Assembly: GCA_028280195.1 (NCBI GenBank)
Contig: JANQMH010000020.1
Coordinates: 1-52,044 of the forward strand
Source: Exilibacterium sp.
GTDB lineage: Bacteria; Pseudomonadota; Gammaproteobacteria; Pseudomonadales; Cellvibrionaceae
DNA length: 52,044 nt
Direction: 5' to 3'
A program made the position numbers and the translations under genes. How positions within the stretch are numbered: the stretch's first letter is position 1; each line of letters opens with the position of its first letter. The notes below the pieces were generated by a model, which ran no database searches, was not told the origin of the DNA, and saw only the letters and a list, made by a program, of their open reading frames with translations. This document shows, one piece after another, positions 16,761 through 25,799 of this stretch.

Positions 16761-17579
16761 CTAACAGTTGACCACGACCACGTCGCAGTTCAATGCCGAA
16801 ATGACCCGCTCAGCGGTATTGCCGCGGCGGCGGGTGCTGGGTTTGCCGCTCTGGCCGAGGGTACCGATGATTACCACGTCGGCGCCGATGTCCTCGGCCA
16901 CGGCGGAAACCACTTCATCGGTATAACCCTGTGTGACGTGAATCTTGTCGGCCGGCAGACCGGTCTCGTTGGCGAGCCTGCCGCGGTCCGGGTAGTGCAG
17001 TGAATCGAGGTAACCGTTAACCACGTGGAAGTCGGCGCTATAGCCATCCGCCAGCCATTTGCCGCGCTCGATAATGGTAGTGTTCAACTCGCGCTGAAAC
17101 GCCTTGGTGGCCTGAAAATTCACCGCCGCAAGCACGGTTTTGCGCCGCTCCCGCGCACCCGGCCGCACCAGCAGCACCGGGCAGTCGGCATTGCGCAGTA
17201 CACCCCATTTCGATTCGCTGAAAGAAAAACGGCTGGCATTGGGTTTCACCCGCACCGGCAGCAGAATCAGATCGGCGCTAAAGCGTTTGGCCGACAGCAG
17301 AATGGCGTCCTGCCAGTCCGAGCACCAGGAAATCTCTATCTCACCCTCCAGCCCCTTGTCTTCCATGGGCTTGCGAATGACGTTCTGAAACCAGTATTGA
17401 TCGCGAAACAGGTTCTCGTTGATGACCCGCGTATCGACCGTCTGGGTATCGACACCGACGAACACATGCAGCTTCGGTGGTGTCTGGCGCAGCGTGGAAG
17501 TAATCAGCGCGCGCTCCAGTGCCAGGTGGGTATCATCACTCGGGTCGACAACGACAAATAATTTTTCCTGCGCAGACAT
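16761..17579 (-). CDS. Tandem universal stress protein (UspE-like)
   Basis: A 272-residue protein with two Usp domains. The N-terminal half starts LFVVVDPSDDTHLALERAL and ends with NADCPVLLVRPG. The C-terminal half (KTVLAAVNFQ) ends GADVVIIGTLGQSGKPSTRR..GNTAERV, which has the ATP-binding G-x2-G-x9-G-[ST]-like pattern. The arrangement matches UspE-type proteins induced by starvation and stress. Its stop precedes the SlyD-like remnant by 7 bp. A palindromic heptamer element lies upstream, next to djlA. Confidence 0.9.
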   Translation of the reverse strand: MSAQEKLFVVVDPSDDTHLALERALITSTLRQTPPKLHVFVGVDTQTVDTRVINENLFRDQYWFQNVIRKPMEDKGLEGEIEISWCSDWQDAILLSAKRFSADLILLPVRVKPNASRFSFSESKWGVLRNADCPVLLVRPGARERRKTVLAAVNFQATKAFQRELNTTIIERGKWLADGYSADFHVVNGYLDSLHYPDRGRLANETGLPADKIHVTQGYTDEVVSAVAEDIGADVVIIGTLGQSGKPSTRRRGNTAERVISALNCDVVVVNC

Positions 17580-17710
17580 AGTGCTTACCTGTTATCAAAA
17601 ATATCTGTTATTGAACTATCAATACTGGACATTGAAACCGAACCAGCCGCATTTAAGCACAACCCCGCATTGCAGCCAAGCTGGAAGCCGTGAGCCAGGT
17701 CTCAGGGGGG

Positions 17711-17770
17711 CCAGTCACTAATCACTAGTAACTAGTAACTAGTCGCTAGTAACTAGTGATTAGTGACTGG
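17711..17770. repeat. Heptamer palindrome forming the 3' end of djlA
   Basis: Perfect 18-bp inverted arms (17711-17728 and 17753-17770) enclose 24 bp. The whole segment from 17717 to 17768 reads as continuous 7-nt units (ACTAATC, ACTAGTA, ACTAGTA, ACTAGTC, GCTAGTA, ACTAGTG, ATTAGTG). The right arm supplies the last residues (SSH) and the TAA stop of the minus-strand djlA. This implies that the element was inserted or grew inside the gene's end. Confidence 0.8.
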
Positions 17771-18560
17771 ACTCCGCTTGACGATGTTTTTTGATGAGGT
17801 CGTAGGCCGATTGTACTTCCTGTGAGCGTTCGGTTGCCACCTTGACCATATCTTCGGGCATGCCCTGGCCGATCAGTTTATCCGGGTGGTATTCGCTCAT
17901 CAGGCGCCGGTAGGCGCGTTTCAGTTCGCGGTCACTGACATCGGCAGCGACGCCCAGCGCCTGGTAGGCCAGGTCCAGCGCCTGCCCGCTGGGCGCCGCC
18001 GAGGGCCCGCCGGCAAACTGGTCCTGAGCTTTGATCATCTCCAGCAGCTGCTGAAAAGCGGCGCCGGAAAAGCCCATGGTCTCGGCCACGCGCCGCAGGA
18101 TCTGCTCTTCCTCGCGGTGCAGCACGCCGTCGGCCAGCGCGATACCCACCAGGTAGATAACCAGCATGCGTTTCATGGCGGCGAATTGCCGGCAGTGCTG
18201 GAGAAAATCGCCGATGGCGGCATCGGCATCGAAGTCGGCAGCGGCGCCGGCCTTGAACAGCGCGATGGCATCGCGCCGGTGCTCGGCAGTCAGGCCCATA
18301 TGCCCCATCAGCTGTTCGGTCTGGTTGATCTCTTCCTGTGAGATGCGGCCGTCGGACTTGGCCAGATGCCCGGCGATAGAGAATACGGTTTGGAAAAATA
18401 CCGACTGTACCTGCGCCAGTTCTTCAGGGCTGGCACCGACCAGCGAACGGGCCAGGCCCCTGTCGAAAAAGTTGCCCACCAGCACGCCCAGCAGCGCCCC
18501 GAACCAGCCGGCCGCGACAAAGCCCAGCACGCCGCCGATAATCTTGCCGAACCACATCAC
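17760..18560 (-). CDS. djlA: DjlA-type co-chaperone (TerB-like plus J domain)
   Basis: A 266-residue membrane-anchored DnaJ-like protein. An N-terminal glycine-rich membrane helix (IIGGVLGFVAAGWFGALLGVLVG) is followed by a helical TerB/DjlA central domain (about 50-180) and a C-terminal J domain with the essential HPD motif (YRRLMSEYHPDKLIGQG). DjlA stimulates DnaK from the inner membrane and influences envelope stress signalling. GTG (18560) and ATG (18557) starts are adjacent. The last codons come from a palindromic repeat element. Confidence 0.93.
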   Translation of the reverse strand: MMWFGKIIGGVLGFVAAGWFGALLGVLVGNFFDRGLARSLVGASPEELAQVQSVFFQTVFSIAGHLAKSDGRISQEEINQTEQLMGHMGLTAEHRRDAIALFKAGAAADFDADAAIGDFLQHCRQFAAMKRMLVIYLVGIALADGVLHREEEQILRRVAETMGFSGAAFQQLLEMIKAQDQFAGGPSAAPSGQALDLAYQALGVAADVSDRELKRAYRRLMSEYHPDKLIGQGMPEDMVKVATERSQEVQSAYDLIKKHRQAESSH

Positions 18561-18641
18561 CGCCGTCTGTCCACCCTTTAGTTTGCCAATAGTTTGCCAA
18601 CCCGGCCTATTATTGGGCCGGGCGCGCAGAATGCAAGCGCT

Positions 18642-19499
18642 TTAAGGCCGCCGGCTATCGCCCTGTAACTGGCTGTGGCGCAGCAGCACTTTGATTTCAT
18701 CGAGCTGCTGCTGCAATTCCAGCAGCGTAGGCTGGCCCGACTGCCGCTCCTGCTCGGCCCTGGCGCTCTGGTGCTCCTCCTCCAAGACATTGACGACGAT
18801 GCCGATGATCATGTTGAGGAAAGCAAAGGCAGTGAAGAAAATAAACGTCAGATAGTAGGCCCAGCTGAAGGAGTAAACCGCCATGGTTTCGTACATGACA
18901 TCGGTCCAGTCCTCAAAGGTCATTACCCGGAACAGTGTCAGCAGGCTGACGGTAATATCGCCCCACAGCGTTGGATTGATATCGCGGAAGAAGGTGCTGC
19001 CGACAGCGGCGTAGATGTAGAAAATAATAAACATCAGTAGCATGACATAACCGAGCTGCGGCAGGGCCTTGATCAGGGAATTGAGCAACATGCGCAGCTC
19101 GGGAATGATCGACACCATTCTCAGCACGCGGAAGATACGCACCAGCCGCCCCACCAACGCCATTTCGCTGTTGTCGACGGGAATCAGGCTGACCACCACA
19201 ATCAGGGTATCGAAGATATTCCAGCCCACCTTGAAAAAGTGGCGCTTATTCTCCTCGCCGAGAAAGCGAATGATGATTTCCACCAGGAATATCACTGTGA
19301 TGCTCCAGTCCAGTACATAGACCAGCTTCATGACCTCGGGCGGAATATCGTAGGTCTTGGCGCCGATCATCAGCGCGGAAAATATGATTACGCCGACGAC
19401 AAAGATTTCGAATACCTTGTTTGACCGTATCCGGTAGAAAGTGCGCTGCAGTGACTTCATCGAAGATGGGCCGCCGCTGTTCAATGACGGGTAGCTCAT
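18642..19499 (-). CDS. Bacterial voltage-gated cation channel with acidic TFEDWTD filter
   Basis: A 285-residue six-helix channel of the NaChBac/NavAb class. S1-S3 fall within about 30-110. S4 carries four arginines at three-residue spacing (GRLVRIFRVLR, R118/121/124/127). The pore loop is LLTLFRVMTFEDWTD (filter 194-200), S6 is about 212-238, and a C-terminal coiled coil (LLELQQQLDEIKVLL) would tetramerise it. Known sodium channels have TLESW in the filter. The extra Asp residues here resemble the engineered calcium channel CavAb (TLDDWSD), so calcium permeation is inferred. AAGAGAG precedes the ATG. Confidence 0.9.
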   Translation of the reverse strand: MSYPSLNSGGPSSMKSLQRTFYRIRSNKVFEIFVVGVIIFSALMIGAKTYDIPPEVMKLVYVLDWSITVIFLVEIIIRFLGEENKRHFFKVGWNIFDTLIVVVSLIPVDNSEMALVGRLVRIFRVLRMVSIIPELRMLLNSLIKALPQLGYVMLLMFIIFYIYAAVGSTFFRDINPTLWGDITVSLLTLFRVMTFEDWTDVMYETMAVYSFSWAYYLTFIFFTAFAFLNMIIGIVVNVLEEEHQSARAEQERQSGQPTLLELQQQLDEIKVLLRHSQLQGDSRRP

Positions 19500-19589
19500 A
19501 ATACTCTCTTAAGATCCAATCGGTGCTGTGGGCGCTTATTCATAATAAGCTGTGCTGGGTGAAAATCGGGTATTGGTGGCAATTGATCC

Positions 19590-19699
19590 GGCGCTTGCCC
19601 CGTTTAAGGGTTCGAGACACGCCGTAAATACGTCCCTGTAGGCTCATCGCCAGCATCCCTGCTGTCGACGGTCTCGAACCCTTAAACGGGGCAAGCGCC
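19590..19699. repeat. 29-bp perfect inverted repeat flanking a 52-bp spacer
   Basis: Arms 19590-19618 and 19671-19699 are exact reverse complements, beginning GGCGCTTGCCCC. The spacer contains GCCGTAAATACGTCCCTGTA and a small inner hairpin CAGCA/TGCTG. This looks like a mobile REP/BIME-type intergenic element. I recall similar GCCGTAAATAC sequences scattered in other marine gammaproteobacteria. No gene is seen in the rest of the 19500-19994 gap. Confidence 0.8.
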
Positions 19700-19994
19700 T
19701 ACCACCGTGCATAAAAACTTCGCTGATTATACCCGAAGGGGTTGTGCGCCAGTCGGGTGATTTCACCGGGTGCTGCGGTTGTCAGGTGCGGATCTGCAAA
19801 CGCCTTCCGGAAATCGTCGCCGGCTGCAATGCCGGCGATGGTGCTATAGGGGTGGAGCGGAAAACAGTGAAGCATAGCTTGGCGCCGCGCAATGACCGAA
19901 ACCTGAAACTTCGGAGCGGGCCCGCCTGCCGGTATTCACGACTTGCTTCTGGAAGGCGTTCGCAGACCCGGGCCAATCGCCTGGCGCAATCCGT

Positions 19995-20969
19995 TCACTC
20001 AGCCAGCCAATCACTCAACAATTCCGCATAGTAAGTAATAATCAAATCCGCCCCGGCCCGTTTAAAAGCCGTCATGGTCTCCAGCACGATGGCTTTTTCA
20101 TCGATAACACCGGCGGCGGCGGCCGCCTTGATCATGGCGTACTCGCCGCTGACATGGTAGACCGCCAGCGGCCGGTCGCTGTGGCGGCGGATATTGGCGA
20201 TTACGTCCAGGTAGGCAATACCCGGCTTGACCATCAGTAAATCGGCCCCTTCCATATCGTCCTGCAGGGATTCGGCCAGCGCCTCGCGGCCGTTGGCCGG
20301 GTCCATCTGGTAGCTGTCGCGCGTGCCTTTGAAGGAGCTGTCCACCGCATCGCGAAACGGGCCGTAAAAGGCCGAGGCGAACTTGGTCGAGTAGGACATG
20401 ATCGGCAGCTGGGCAAAGCCGGCCTCGTCCAACGCTTCGCGAATGACCGCCACCATACCGTCCATCATGCCCGAGGGTGCGATCATATCGACACCGGCGC
20501 GGGCAGCGACCAGCGCCTGCAGCTGCAGATTCTCCAGCGTCGCGTCGTTGTCGACATCGCCGTTGCAGAGTACGCCGCAGTGGCCGTGGTCGGTGTACTC
20601 GCAAAAGCAGTTATCGCTGATCACCAGCATCTGCGGCTGGGCGGCTTTGGCCGCGCCGATCATGCGCGCCATCAGGCCGTCGTCAGCCCAGGTGTCGGAG
20701 CCCTCACCATCCTTGTGTGTCGATACGCCAAACAGCAGTACCGCGCGAATGCCGCGCTGCCAGGCCCGCTGTACCACCGCCGGCAACTCGCTCTCGGGGT
20801 AGCGGAAAACACCCGGCATACTCTCGACGGTGACGGCTGCGGCAATATCCTCTTCGATAAAGATCGGCAGAATCAAATCCTCCCGGCGCAGATGGGTCTC
20901 TCGAACCAGGCTGCGCATTACCGGAGTCTGGCGTAAACGGCGAAATCGAAAATCGGGCATGGAGGTCAT
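19995..20969 (-). CDS. hemB: Delta-aminolevulinic acid dehydratase (porphobilinogen synthase)
   Basis: A 324-residue cytosolic enzyme that condenses two 5-aminolevulinates into porphobilinogen for haem and siroheme. The catalytic zinc cysteines are present in CFCEYTDHGHC (C121, C123, C131), so this is the zinc-dependent type rather than the Asp-rich magnesium type common in pseudomonads. The Schiff-base lysines are in SYSTKFASAFYGP (K196) and LMVKPGIAYLD (K248). The allosteric-site region SSFKGTRDSYQMDP is also present. It is a single gene, preceded by a 110-bp gap to cysS and followed by the gap with the 29-bp inverted repeat. Confidence 0.98.
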   Translation of the reverse strand: MTSMPDFRFRRLRQTPVMRSLVRETHLRREDLILPIFIEEDIAAAVTVESMPGVFRYPESELPAVVQRAWQRGIRAVLLFGVSTHKDGEGSDTWADDGLMARMIGAAKAAQPQMLVISDNCFCEYTDHGHCGVLCNGDVDNDATLENLQLQALVAARAGVDMIAPSGMMDGMVAVIREALDEAGFAQLPIMSYSTKFASAFYGPFRDAVDSSFKGTRDSYQMDPANGREALAESLQDDMEGADLLMVKPGIAYLDVIANIRRHSDRPLAVYHVSGEYAMIKAAAAAGVIDEKAIVLETMTAFKRAGADLIITYYAELLSDWLAE

Positions 20970-21081
20970 CTCTCGTTCTGGTTGTCATTGCTGCGGCGGT
21001 GGAAATCTGCCTTGCGGTGGCCCTGGATGCCTGCTTTCGCGACGGTGACGGGCGTTAAAGTTTCCGGGCACATTGCCGTTA

Positions 21082-22530
21082 TCACTCTCTGCGCCATTGC
21101 GTTCCCTCACGCGAGTCTTCCAGCACAATCCCCTGGCGTTTCAACTCTGCGCGAATGTCATCGGCGCGGGCATAGTCCCTATTGATTTTTGCCTGTTTTC
21201 GCTCCTCGATGCGCGCTTCAATGTAGTCAGGCGACAGGTCCGCATCTGCTGCGTGGTCGCGATGGCCGGCCGGCGCTACTAAGCTGTCTTCGGCCGGTTC
21301 CCCGATCGCATAGGTATGTACCTTTTGAGTAAACCAGTCGTCCACATCGCGCTGTAGTAAACCGAGCAACGCTCCGGCCTGTAATAATAGCGCCTTGAGT
21401 GCCGGCTTTTCATCTTCCCCGGCTTTGTTGAGGCTGCGCACCATATCGCGCATCTCTCCGAGGGCCACCGGTGTATTGAGATCATCCAGCAGCGCTGCAT
21501 AAAAAGCGTGACTTTTCAAGTCCTGCCCTTCAGCCGGTGCAATATGTTTCACCTTTCTCAATGTACTGTAGAAGGAGTCGAGGCTCGCCTTGGCCTGATT
21601 GAGCAGGTCCAGGGAAAAATCCAGCTCGGAACTGTACTGGGCCGACAGCAGGGCATAGCGAATCACTTCGCCATCGTACTTGCCCAGCAGCTCGTGCACG
21701 GTGCGGATATTGCCCAGGGATTTGGACATTTTCTCGCCGTCGAGATTGATATAGCCGTTGTGCATCCAGTAGCGTACGAATTCGCGCTTATCGTGGGCGC
21801 AACGGCTCTGGGCCAGTTCGTTTTCATGGTGGGGGAAAATCAGGTCGCGGCCGCCGCCGTGAATATCGATGGTGTCGCCGAGGTGTTTTTCGATCATCGC
21901 CGAGCACTCCAGATGCCAGCCCGGCCGGCCGCGCCCCCAGGGGCTGTCCCAGCCGGGTTCGGCATCGCTCGAGGGTTTCCACAGTACAAAATCCCCGGCA
22001 TATTTTTTATAGGGCGCAACCTCGACCCGCGCGCCCGCCAGCATATTCTCCAGCGAGCAGTTGGACAGTTCACCGTAGTCGGGCATGGACTTGACATCGA
22101 ACAGCACATGCCCCTCAGCCGCATAGGCGTGGCCCTTGTCGACCAGGCGCCGTGTCATATCGATCATCTCCCCGATATGCTCGGTTGCATGGGGTTCGAT
22201 CGACGGCGACAGATTATTGAGTGCGGCCATATCCGCTGCGTAGCAGGCAGTATACTTTGCCGTCAGCGCGGCGATATCCTCACCCGTCTGCGCCGCTGCC
22301 TTAATAATCTTATCGTCGATATCGGTAATATTGCGGGCATAGGTGACCTGGTCAAACTCCTCGCGCAGCAGCCTGAACAGCAGGTCGAACACCACCGCCG
22401 GCCGGGCATTGCCGATATGCACGCGGTTGTAGACGGTGGGGCCGCAGACGTACATCTTGACGTGGTGGGGGTGAAGCGGTTTGAAGGCTTCTTTTTGGCG
22501 TGTTTTGGTGTTGTACAGATGTAGTTTCAT
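21082..22530 (-). CDS. cysS: Cysteinyl-tRNA synthetase
   Basis: A 482-residue class I aminoacyl-tRNA synthetase charging tRNA-Cys. It shows the zinc ligand Cys in VCGPTVYN, the HIGH-type sequence VHIGNARP, the Zn-site LECSAM, the [15 protein letters not shown] block, and the KMSKS loop ([11 protein letters not shown]). The anticodon-binding DALR region lies near the C-terminus. Length is normal. It follows glnS on the same strand, separated by a 33-bp-arm palindrome that ends 12 bp before the ATG. No strong ribosome site is visible. Confidence 0.98.
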   Translation of the reverse strand: MKLHLYNTKTRQKEAFKPLHPHHVKMYVCGPTVYNRVHIGNARPAVVFDLLFRLLREEFDQVTYARNITDIDDKIIKAAAQTGEDIAALTAKYTACYAADMAALNNLSPSIEPHATEHIGEMIDMTRRLVDKGHAYAAEGHVLFDVKSMPDYGELSNCSLENMLAGARVEVAPYKKYAGDFVLWKPSSDAEPGWDSPWGRGRPGWHLECSAMIEKHLGDTIDIHGGGRDLIFPHHENELAQSRCAHDKREFVRYWMHNGYINLDGEKMSKSLGNIRTVHELLGKYDGEVIRYALLSAQYSSELDFSLDLLNQAKASLDSFYSTLRKVKHIAPAEGQDLKSHAFYAALLDDLNTPVALGEMRDMVRSLNKAGEDEKPALKALLLQAGALLGLLQRDVDDWFTQKVHTYAIGEPAEDSLVAPAGHRDHAADADLSPDYIEARIEERKQAKINRDYARADDIRAELKRQGIVLEDSREGTQWRRE

Positions 22531-22542
22531 GGTTGAGTTTTA

Positions 22543-22632
22543 GGGAAAAGGAAAAAGGGAAAAGGGAAAAGTAAACCCCGGTTAGTGCGAGTGGGGGGTT
22601 TTACTTTTCCCTTTTCCCTTTTTCCTTTTCCC
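22543..22632. repeat. Heptamer palindrome with perfect 33-bp arms between glnS and cysS
   Basis: The left arm 22543-22575 reads as GGGAAAA, GGAAAAA, GGGAAAA, GGGAAAA, GTAAA. The right arm 22600-22632 is its exact reverse complement, with a 24-nt spacer. The element ends 1 nt after the glnS stop codon and fills nearly the whole 103-bp gap before cysS. As RNA it would fold into a very stable hairpin, so it may terminate transcription or set the relative expression of the two genes. Confidence 0.85.
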
Positions 22633-22633
22633 T

Positions 22634-24331
22634 TCACCTCCCCTCCTTCAATCCAATAGTCCGATTAAACACCAAGCCCCCTTCCCCACTCAACTTCCCG
22701 TCCACACAAAAATACCCCTCGCGCTCGAACTGAAAGTGATCGCCGCCCGCGGCCCCGGCCAGGCCCTGTTCGCCGCGGCAGCCGCTGAGTACCGTCAGCG
22801 AATGCGGATTGAGCGCATCGAGGAAGTTTTTCTCGCCGGCATCGGGTGCTTCGTCGGTAAACAGGCGGTCGTACAGGCGCACCTCGCAGTCGATGCTGTG
22901 GCTCGCCGATACCCAGTGGATTACCCCGCGCGGCCGCACGCCCTCCGGCGGATTGGCGCCGACCGTGCCGGGAACCAGGCTGGCGCGGATCTCGAGGATT
23001 TCGCCGGCCGTGTTCTTGATCACATCGTCGGCACGAATGACGTAGGCGCCGCGCAGCCGCACCCACTCGCCGGGTACCAGGCGCTTGAACTTTTTCCGCG
23101 ACAGGCCGCTGTCCTCATTGAAATCGGCGCGATCGATAAAGATCTCCCGGGTAAACGGCAGGCGCCGCTGCCCCATGGCCTGGCGCTGCGGATGGGCCGG
23201 TTGGGTCATATGCTCGACCTCCCCCGCGGGGAAATTGCCCACCACCACTTTCAACGGATCGAGCACGCACATGGCGCGCGGCGCCTGTTCATTGAGGTCG
23301 TCGCGCACCGCGTATTCCAGCGTGCCGATATCCACTGTGCTGGCGGCGCGGGTGACGCCGATCATATCGCAAAAGCGGCGCACCGCGGCGGGAGTATAGC
23401 CGCGCCGGCGCATGCCCGACAGGGTCGGCATGCGCGGGTCATCCCAGCCGCCGACATGGCCTTCGTCCACCAGTTGCTTCAGTTTGCGTTTCGAGGTAAC
23501 GGTATAGTTGAGTTCCAGCCGCGCAAACTCGTACTGCCGCGGCCGGCTCGGCACCGGCAGGTTGTCGATGAACCAGTCGTACAGGGGCCGGTGATCGGCA
23601 AACTCCAGCGTGCAGATCGAGTGGCTGACCCCTTCGATGGCATCGCCCTGGCCGTGGGCAAAGTCATAGCTGGGATAGATACACCATTTGTCGCCGGTCT
23701 GGTGGTGGCTCTCCTTGCGAATGCGATACAGTACCGGATCGCGCAGATGCATATTCGGCGAAGCCATGTCGATTTTGGCGCGCAGGGTGCGGCTGCCCTC
23801 GTCAAACTCGCCGGCCTTCATACGCGCCAGCAGGTCCAGATTCTCCTCGACACTGCGCCCGCGGTTGGGGCTGTCGCGACCGGGCCGGGTGGCCCAGCCG
23901 CGGTACTCGCTGGCCTGCTGCGCCGACAGATCGCAGACATAGGCTTTACCCGCCCCGACCAGGGCGACAGCCCAGTCGTAGAAGGTGTCGAAGTAGTCCG
24001 AGGAGTACTTGACCTCGCCGTCCCAGTGAAAGCCCAGCCAGGCTACGTCGGCCTTGATGGCATCGACATATTCCTGCTCCTCCCTGGCCGGATTGGTATC
24101 GTCAAAACGCAGATTACAGACGCCGCCGAAAGCCTCCGCCAGCTCAAAATTCAGGCAGATGGACTTGGCGTGGCCGATATGCAGATAACCGTTGGGCTCG
24201 GGCGGAAAGCGGGTCACCACCCGCTTGACCTTCCCTTCGCCCAGGTCTTTAGTGATGATCTGCTCGATAAAGTGCAGTGGTCTGCCCTCGCTGGCCGCAG
24301 CTGCCTGCGGCGGCGTCGATTTGTTAGTCAT
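22634..24331 (-). CDS. glnS: Glutaminyl-tRNA synthetase
   Basis: A 565-residue class Ic synthetase charging tRNA-Gln. Motifs are PPEPNGYLHIGHAKS (HIGH, about residues 43-57), LRFDDTNPAREE, and the KMSKS equivalent VTSKRKL, followed by the two beta-barrel anticodon domains. The length is like E. coli GlnS (554). The order cysS-glnS-ppiB-lpxH, with the synthetases on one strand and ppiB-lpxH divergent, matches the Pseudomonas arrangement as I remember it. The 233-bp divergent region to ppiB should hold both promoters, but no clear consensus stood out. Confidence 0.98.
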   Translation of the reverse strand: MTNKSTPPQAAAASEGRPLHFIEQIITKDLGEGKVKRVVTRFPPEPNGYLHIGHAKSICLNFELAEAFGGVCNLRFDDTNPAREEQEYVDAIKADVAWLGFHWDGEVKYSSDYFDTFYDWAVALVGAGKAYVCDLSAQQASEYRGWATRPGRDSPNRGRSVEENLDLLARMKAGEFDEGSRTLRAKIDMASPNMHLRDPVLYRIRKESHHQTGDKWCIYPSYDFAHGQGDAIEGVSHSICTLEFADHRPLYDWFIDNLPVPSRPRQYEFARLELNYTVTSKRKLKQLVDEGHVGGWDDPRMPTLSGMRRRGYTPAAVRRFCDMIGVTRAASTVDIGTLEYAVRDDLNEQAPRAMCVLDPLKVVVGNFPAGEVEHMTQPAHPQRQAMGQRRLPFTREIFIDRADFNEDSGLSRKKFKRLVPGEWVRLRGAYVIRADDVIKNTAGEILEIRASLVPGTVGANPPEGVRPRGVIHWVSASHSIDCEVRLYDRLFTDEAPDAGEKNFLDALNPHSLTVLSGCRGEQGLAGAAGGDHFQFEREGYFCVDGKLSGEGGLVFNRTIGLKEGR

Positions 24332-24564
24332 GGGGTGGTATCAGCTTCCATCAGTCATTGTTGCCCGACGCCGCTTGCCCGCGGGATCGCGGCGCAACCG
24401 GCGGTTTCGGAAACCGGGCAAAGCGCGTATTATAGCGGCCTCGCAGAGCCATAAATAGTGCCATAAGCACCTATCAAATAAAGAATTTTTCAGTCGGCGG
24501 CAAGCGCAGGCAGGCCCGCCGCAAGCCCCACGGCCAATACGGTCCGAGACTAAAGGAGTTCTCC

Positions 24565-25059
24565 ATGATCACGCTACACACCAACTTTGGCGATATTAAG
24601 CTGCAGCTGGATTTCGACAAGGCGCCGAAAACCGCGGCCAACTTCAAGCAGTACGCCGAAGACGGCTTCTACGATGGGACCATATTCCACCGGGTTATCG
24701 ATGGCTTTATGATCCAGGGCGGCGGCTTCGATGCCAATATGGCGCAGAAAGACACCCGCGAGCCGATCGAAAACGAGGCCGATAACGGCCTCAGCAACGA
24801 CAATGGCACGGTCGCCATGGCCCGCACCATGGACCCGCACAGCGCTTCGGCGCAATTCTTTATCAACGTCAAGGACAACGACTTCCTCAACCACACCGGC
24901 AAGGACAGCCAGGGCTGGGGCTACTGCGTATTCGGCAAGGTGGTTGAGGGTATGGATGTCGTCAGCCAGATCAAGGGGGTCAAAACCGGCAACAGCGGCG
25001 GCCACCAGGATGTTCCCACTGAGGCCGTGCTGATCGAAAGGGTGAGTGTCGGGGACTGA
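24565..25059 (+). CDS. ppiB: Peptidyl-prolyl cis-trans isomerase B (cyclophilin)
   Basis: A 164-residue cytoplasmic cyclophilin catalysing proline isomerisation. Active-site segments are [32 protein letters not shown] and [15 protein letters not shown]. There is no signal peptide, so it is the PpiB rather than PpiA type. AAGGAG lies about 6 nt before the ATG. The lpxH ATG follows 13 bp after the stop, so the two form one operon. Confidence 0.97.
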   Translation: MITLHTNFGDIKLQLDFDKAPKTAANFKQYAEDGFYDGTIFHRVIDGFMIQGGGFDANMAQKDTREPIENEADNGLSNDNGTVAMARTMDPHSASAQFFINVKDNDFLNHTGKDSQGWGYCVFGKVVEGMDVVSQIKGVKTGNSGGHQDVPTEAVLIERVSVGD

Positions 25060-25072
25060 GCCGAGCGCCGCG

Positions 25073-25795
25073 ATGACCACCTACTTCATTGCCGATCTGC
25101 ACCTCGATGAAAAACGCCCGGCGGTTACCCGGGCGTTTTTCGACTGGCTGGCCCAGATCGAGGGCGACTGTAAGGCGCTGTATATCCTCGGCGATTTTTT
25201 CGAAGTCTGGATCGGCGACGACGACGACGATCCCTTCCACCGGCGCCTGCTGCAGCGGCTGGCAAAGTTCAGCGCCAGCGGCGTGCCGCTGGCTGTCATG
25301 CCCGGCAACCGCGACTTTCTGCTGGGCGCGGGTTTCGCTGCCGCCAGTGGCGCCCGCCTGCTGCAGGACCCGACCACCATCGACCTTTACGGCGAGACGG
25401 TGTTGCTGATGCACGGCGATACCCTCTGCACCCGGGATACTGAGTACATGGCATTCCGCGAGCTGGCGCGCAGTGCGCAGTGGCAGGCCGATCTGCTGGC
25501 CAAACCGCTGGCGCAGCGCCGCGCCATTGCCGCCGAGTTGCGCCGCCAGAGCAAATCCATGACCAGCCTCAAAGCGGAAGATATTATGGACGTCACCCCA
25601 CAGGAGGTGGAGCGGGTGATGCGCCAGTTCGGTGTACAGACCCTGATTCACGGCCATACCCACCGGCCTGATAACCACGCGCTATCGATCGACAACCAGC
25701 GCGCCAGGCGTATCGTGCTGGGGGATTGGGGGGAGTTGGGGTGGTGTTTGAAGGTGACGAGGAATTCGCGGGAATTGGTTAGTTGGCCGGTTTGA
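25073..25795 (+). CDS. lpxH: UDP-2,3-diacylglucosamine diphosphatase
   Basis: A 240-residue peripheral membrane metallophosphatase that converts UDP-2,3-diacylglucosamine to lipid X in lipid A synthesis. Calcineurin-type motifs are present: FIADLHLD, LGDFFEVWIGDDD, PGNRDF, MHGDTLCTRD and HGHTHRP. The ATG at 25073 immediately precedes TTYFIADLHL, as in the family; an earlier in-frame start would overlap ppiB. Its stop is followed after 4 nt by a heptamer palindrome separating it from convergent phoA. Confidence 0.96.
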   Translation: MTTYFIADLHLDEKRPAVTRAFFDWLAQIEGDCKALYILGDFFEVWIGDDDDDPFHRRLLQRLAKFSASGVPLAVMPGNRDFLLGAGFAAASGARLLQDPTTIDLYGETVLLMHGDTLCTRDTEYMAFRELARSAQWQADLLAKPLAQRRAIAAELRRQSKSMTSLKAEDIMDVTPQEVERVMRQFGVQTLIHGHTHRPDNHALSIDNQRARRIVLGDWGELGWCLKVTRNSRELVSWPV

Positions 25796-25799
25796 CCCA

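Noticed and set aside
16517-16771. 84-codon plus-strand frame opposite the SlyD-like remnant
   Set aside because: The minus strand reads clear SlyD N- and C-terminal sequence over the same bases; the plus frame has no recognisable feature.
22736-24454. Plus-strand open frame of about 570 codons
   Set aside because: Antisense of glnS, which has all synthetase motifs. Such shadows are expected in GC-rich DNA.
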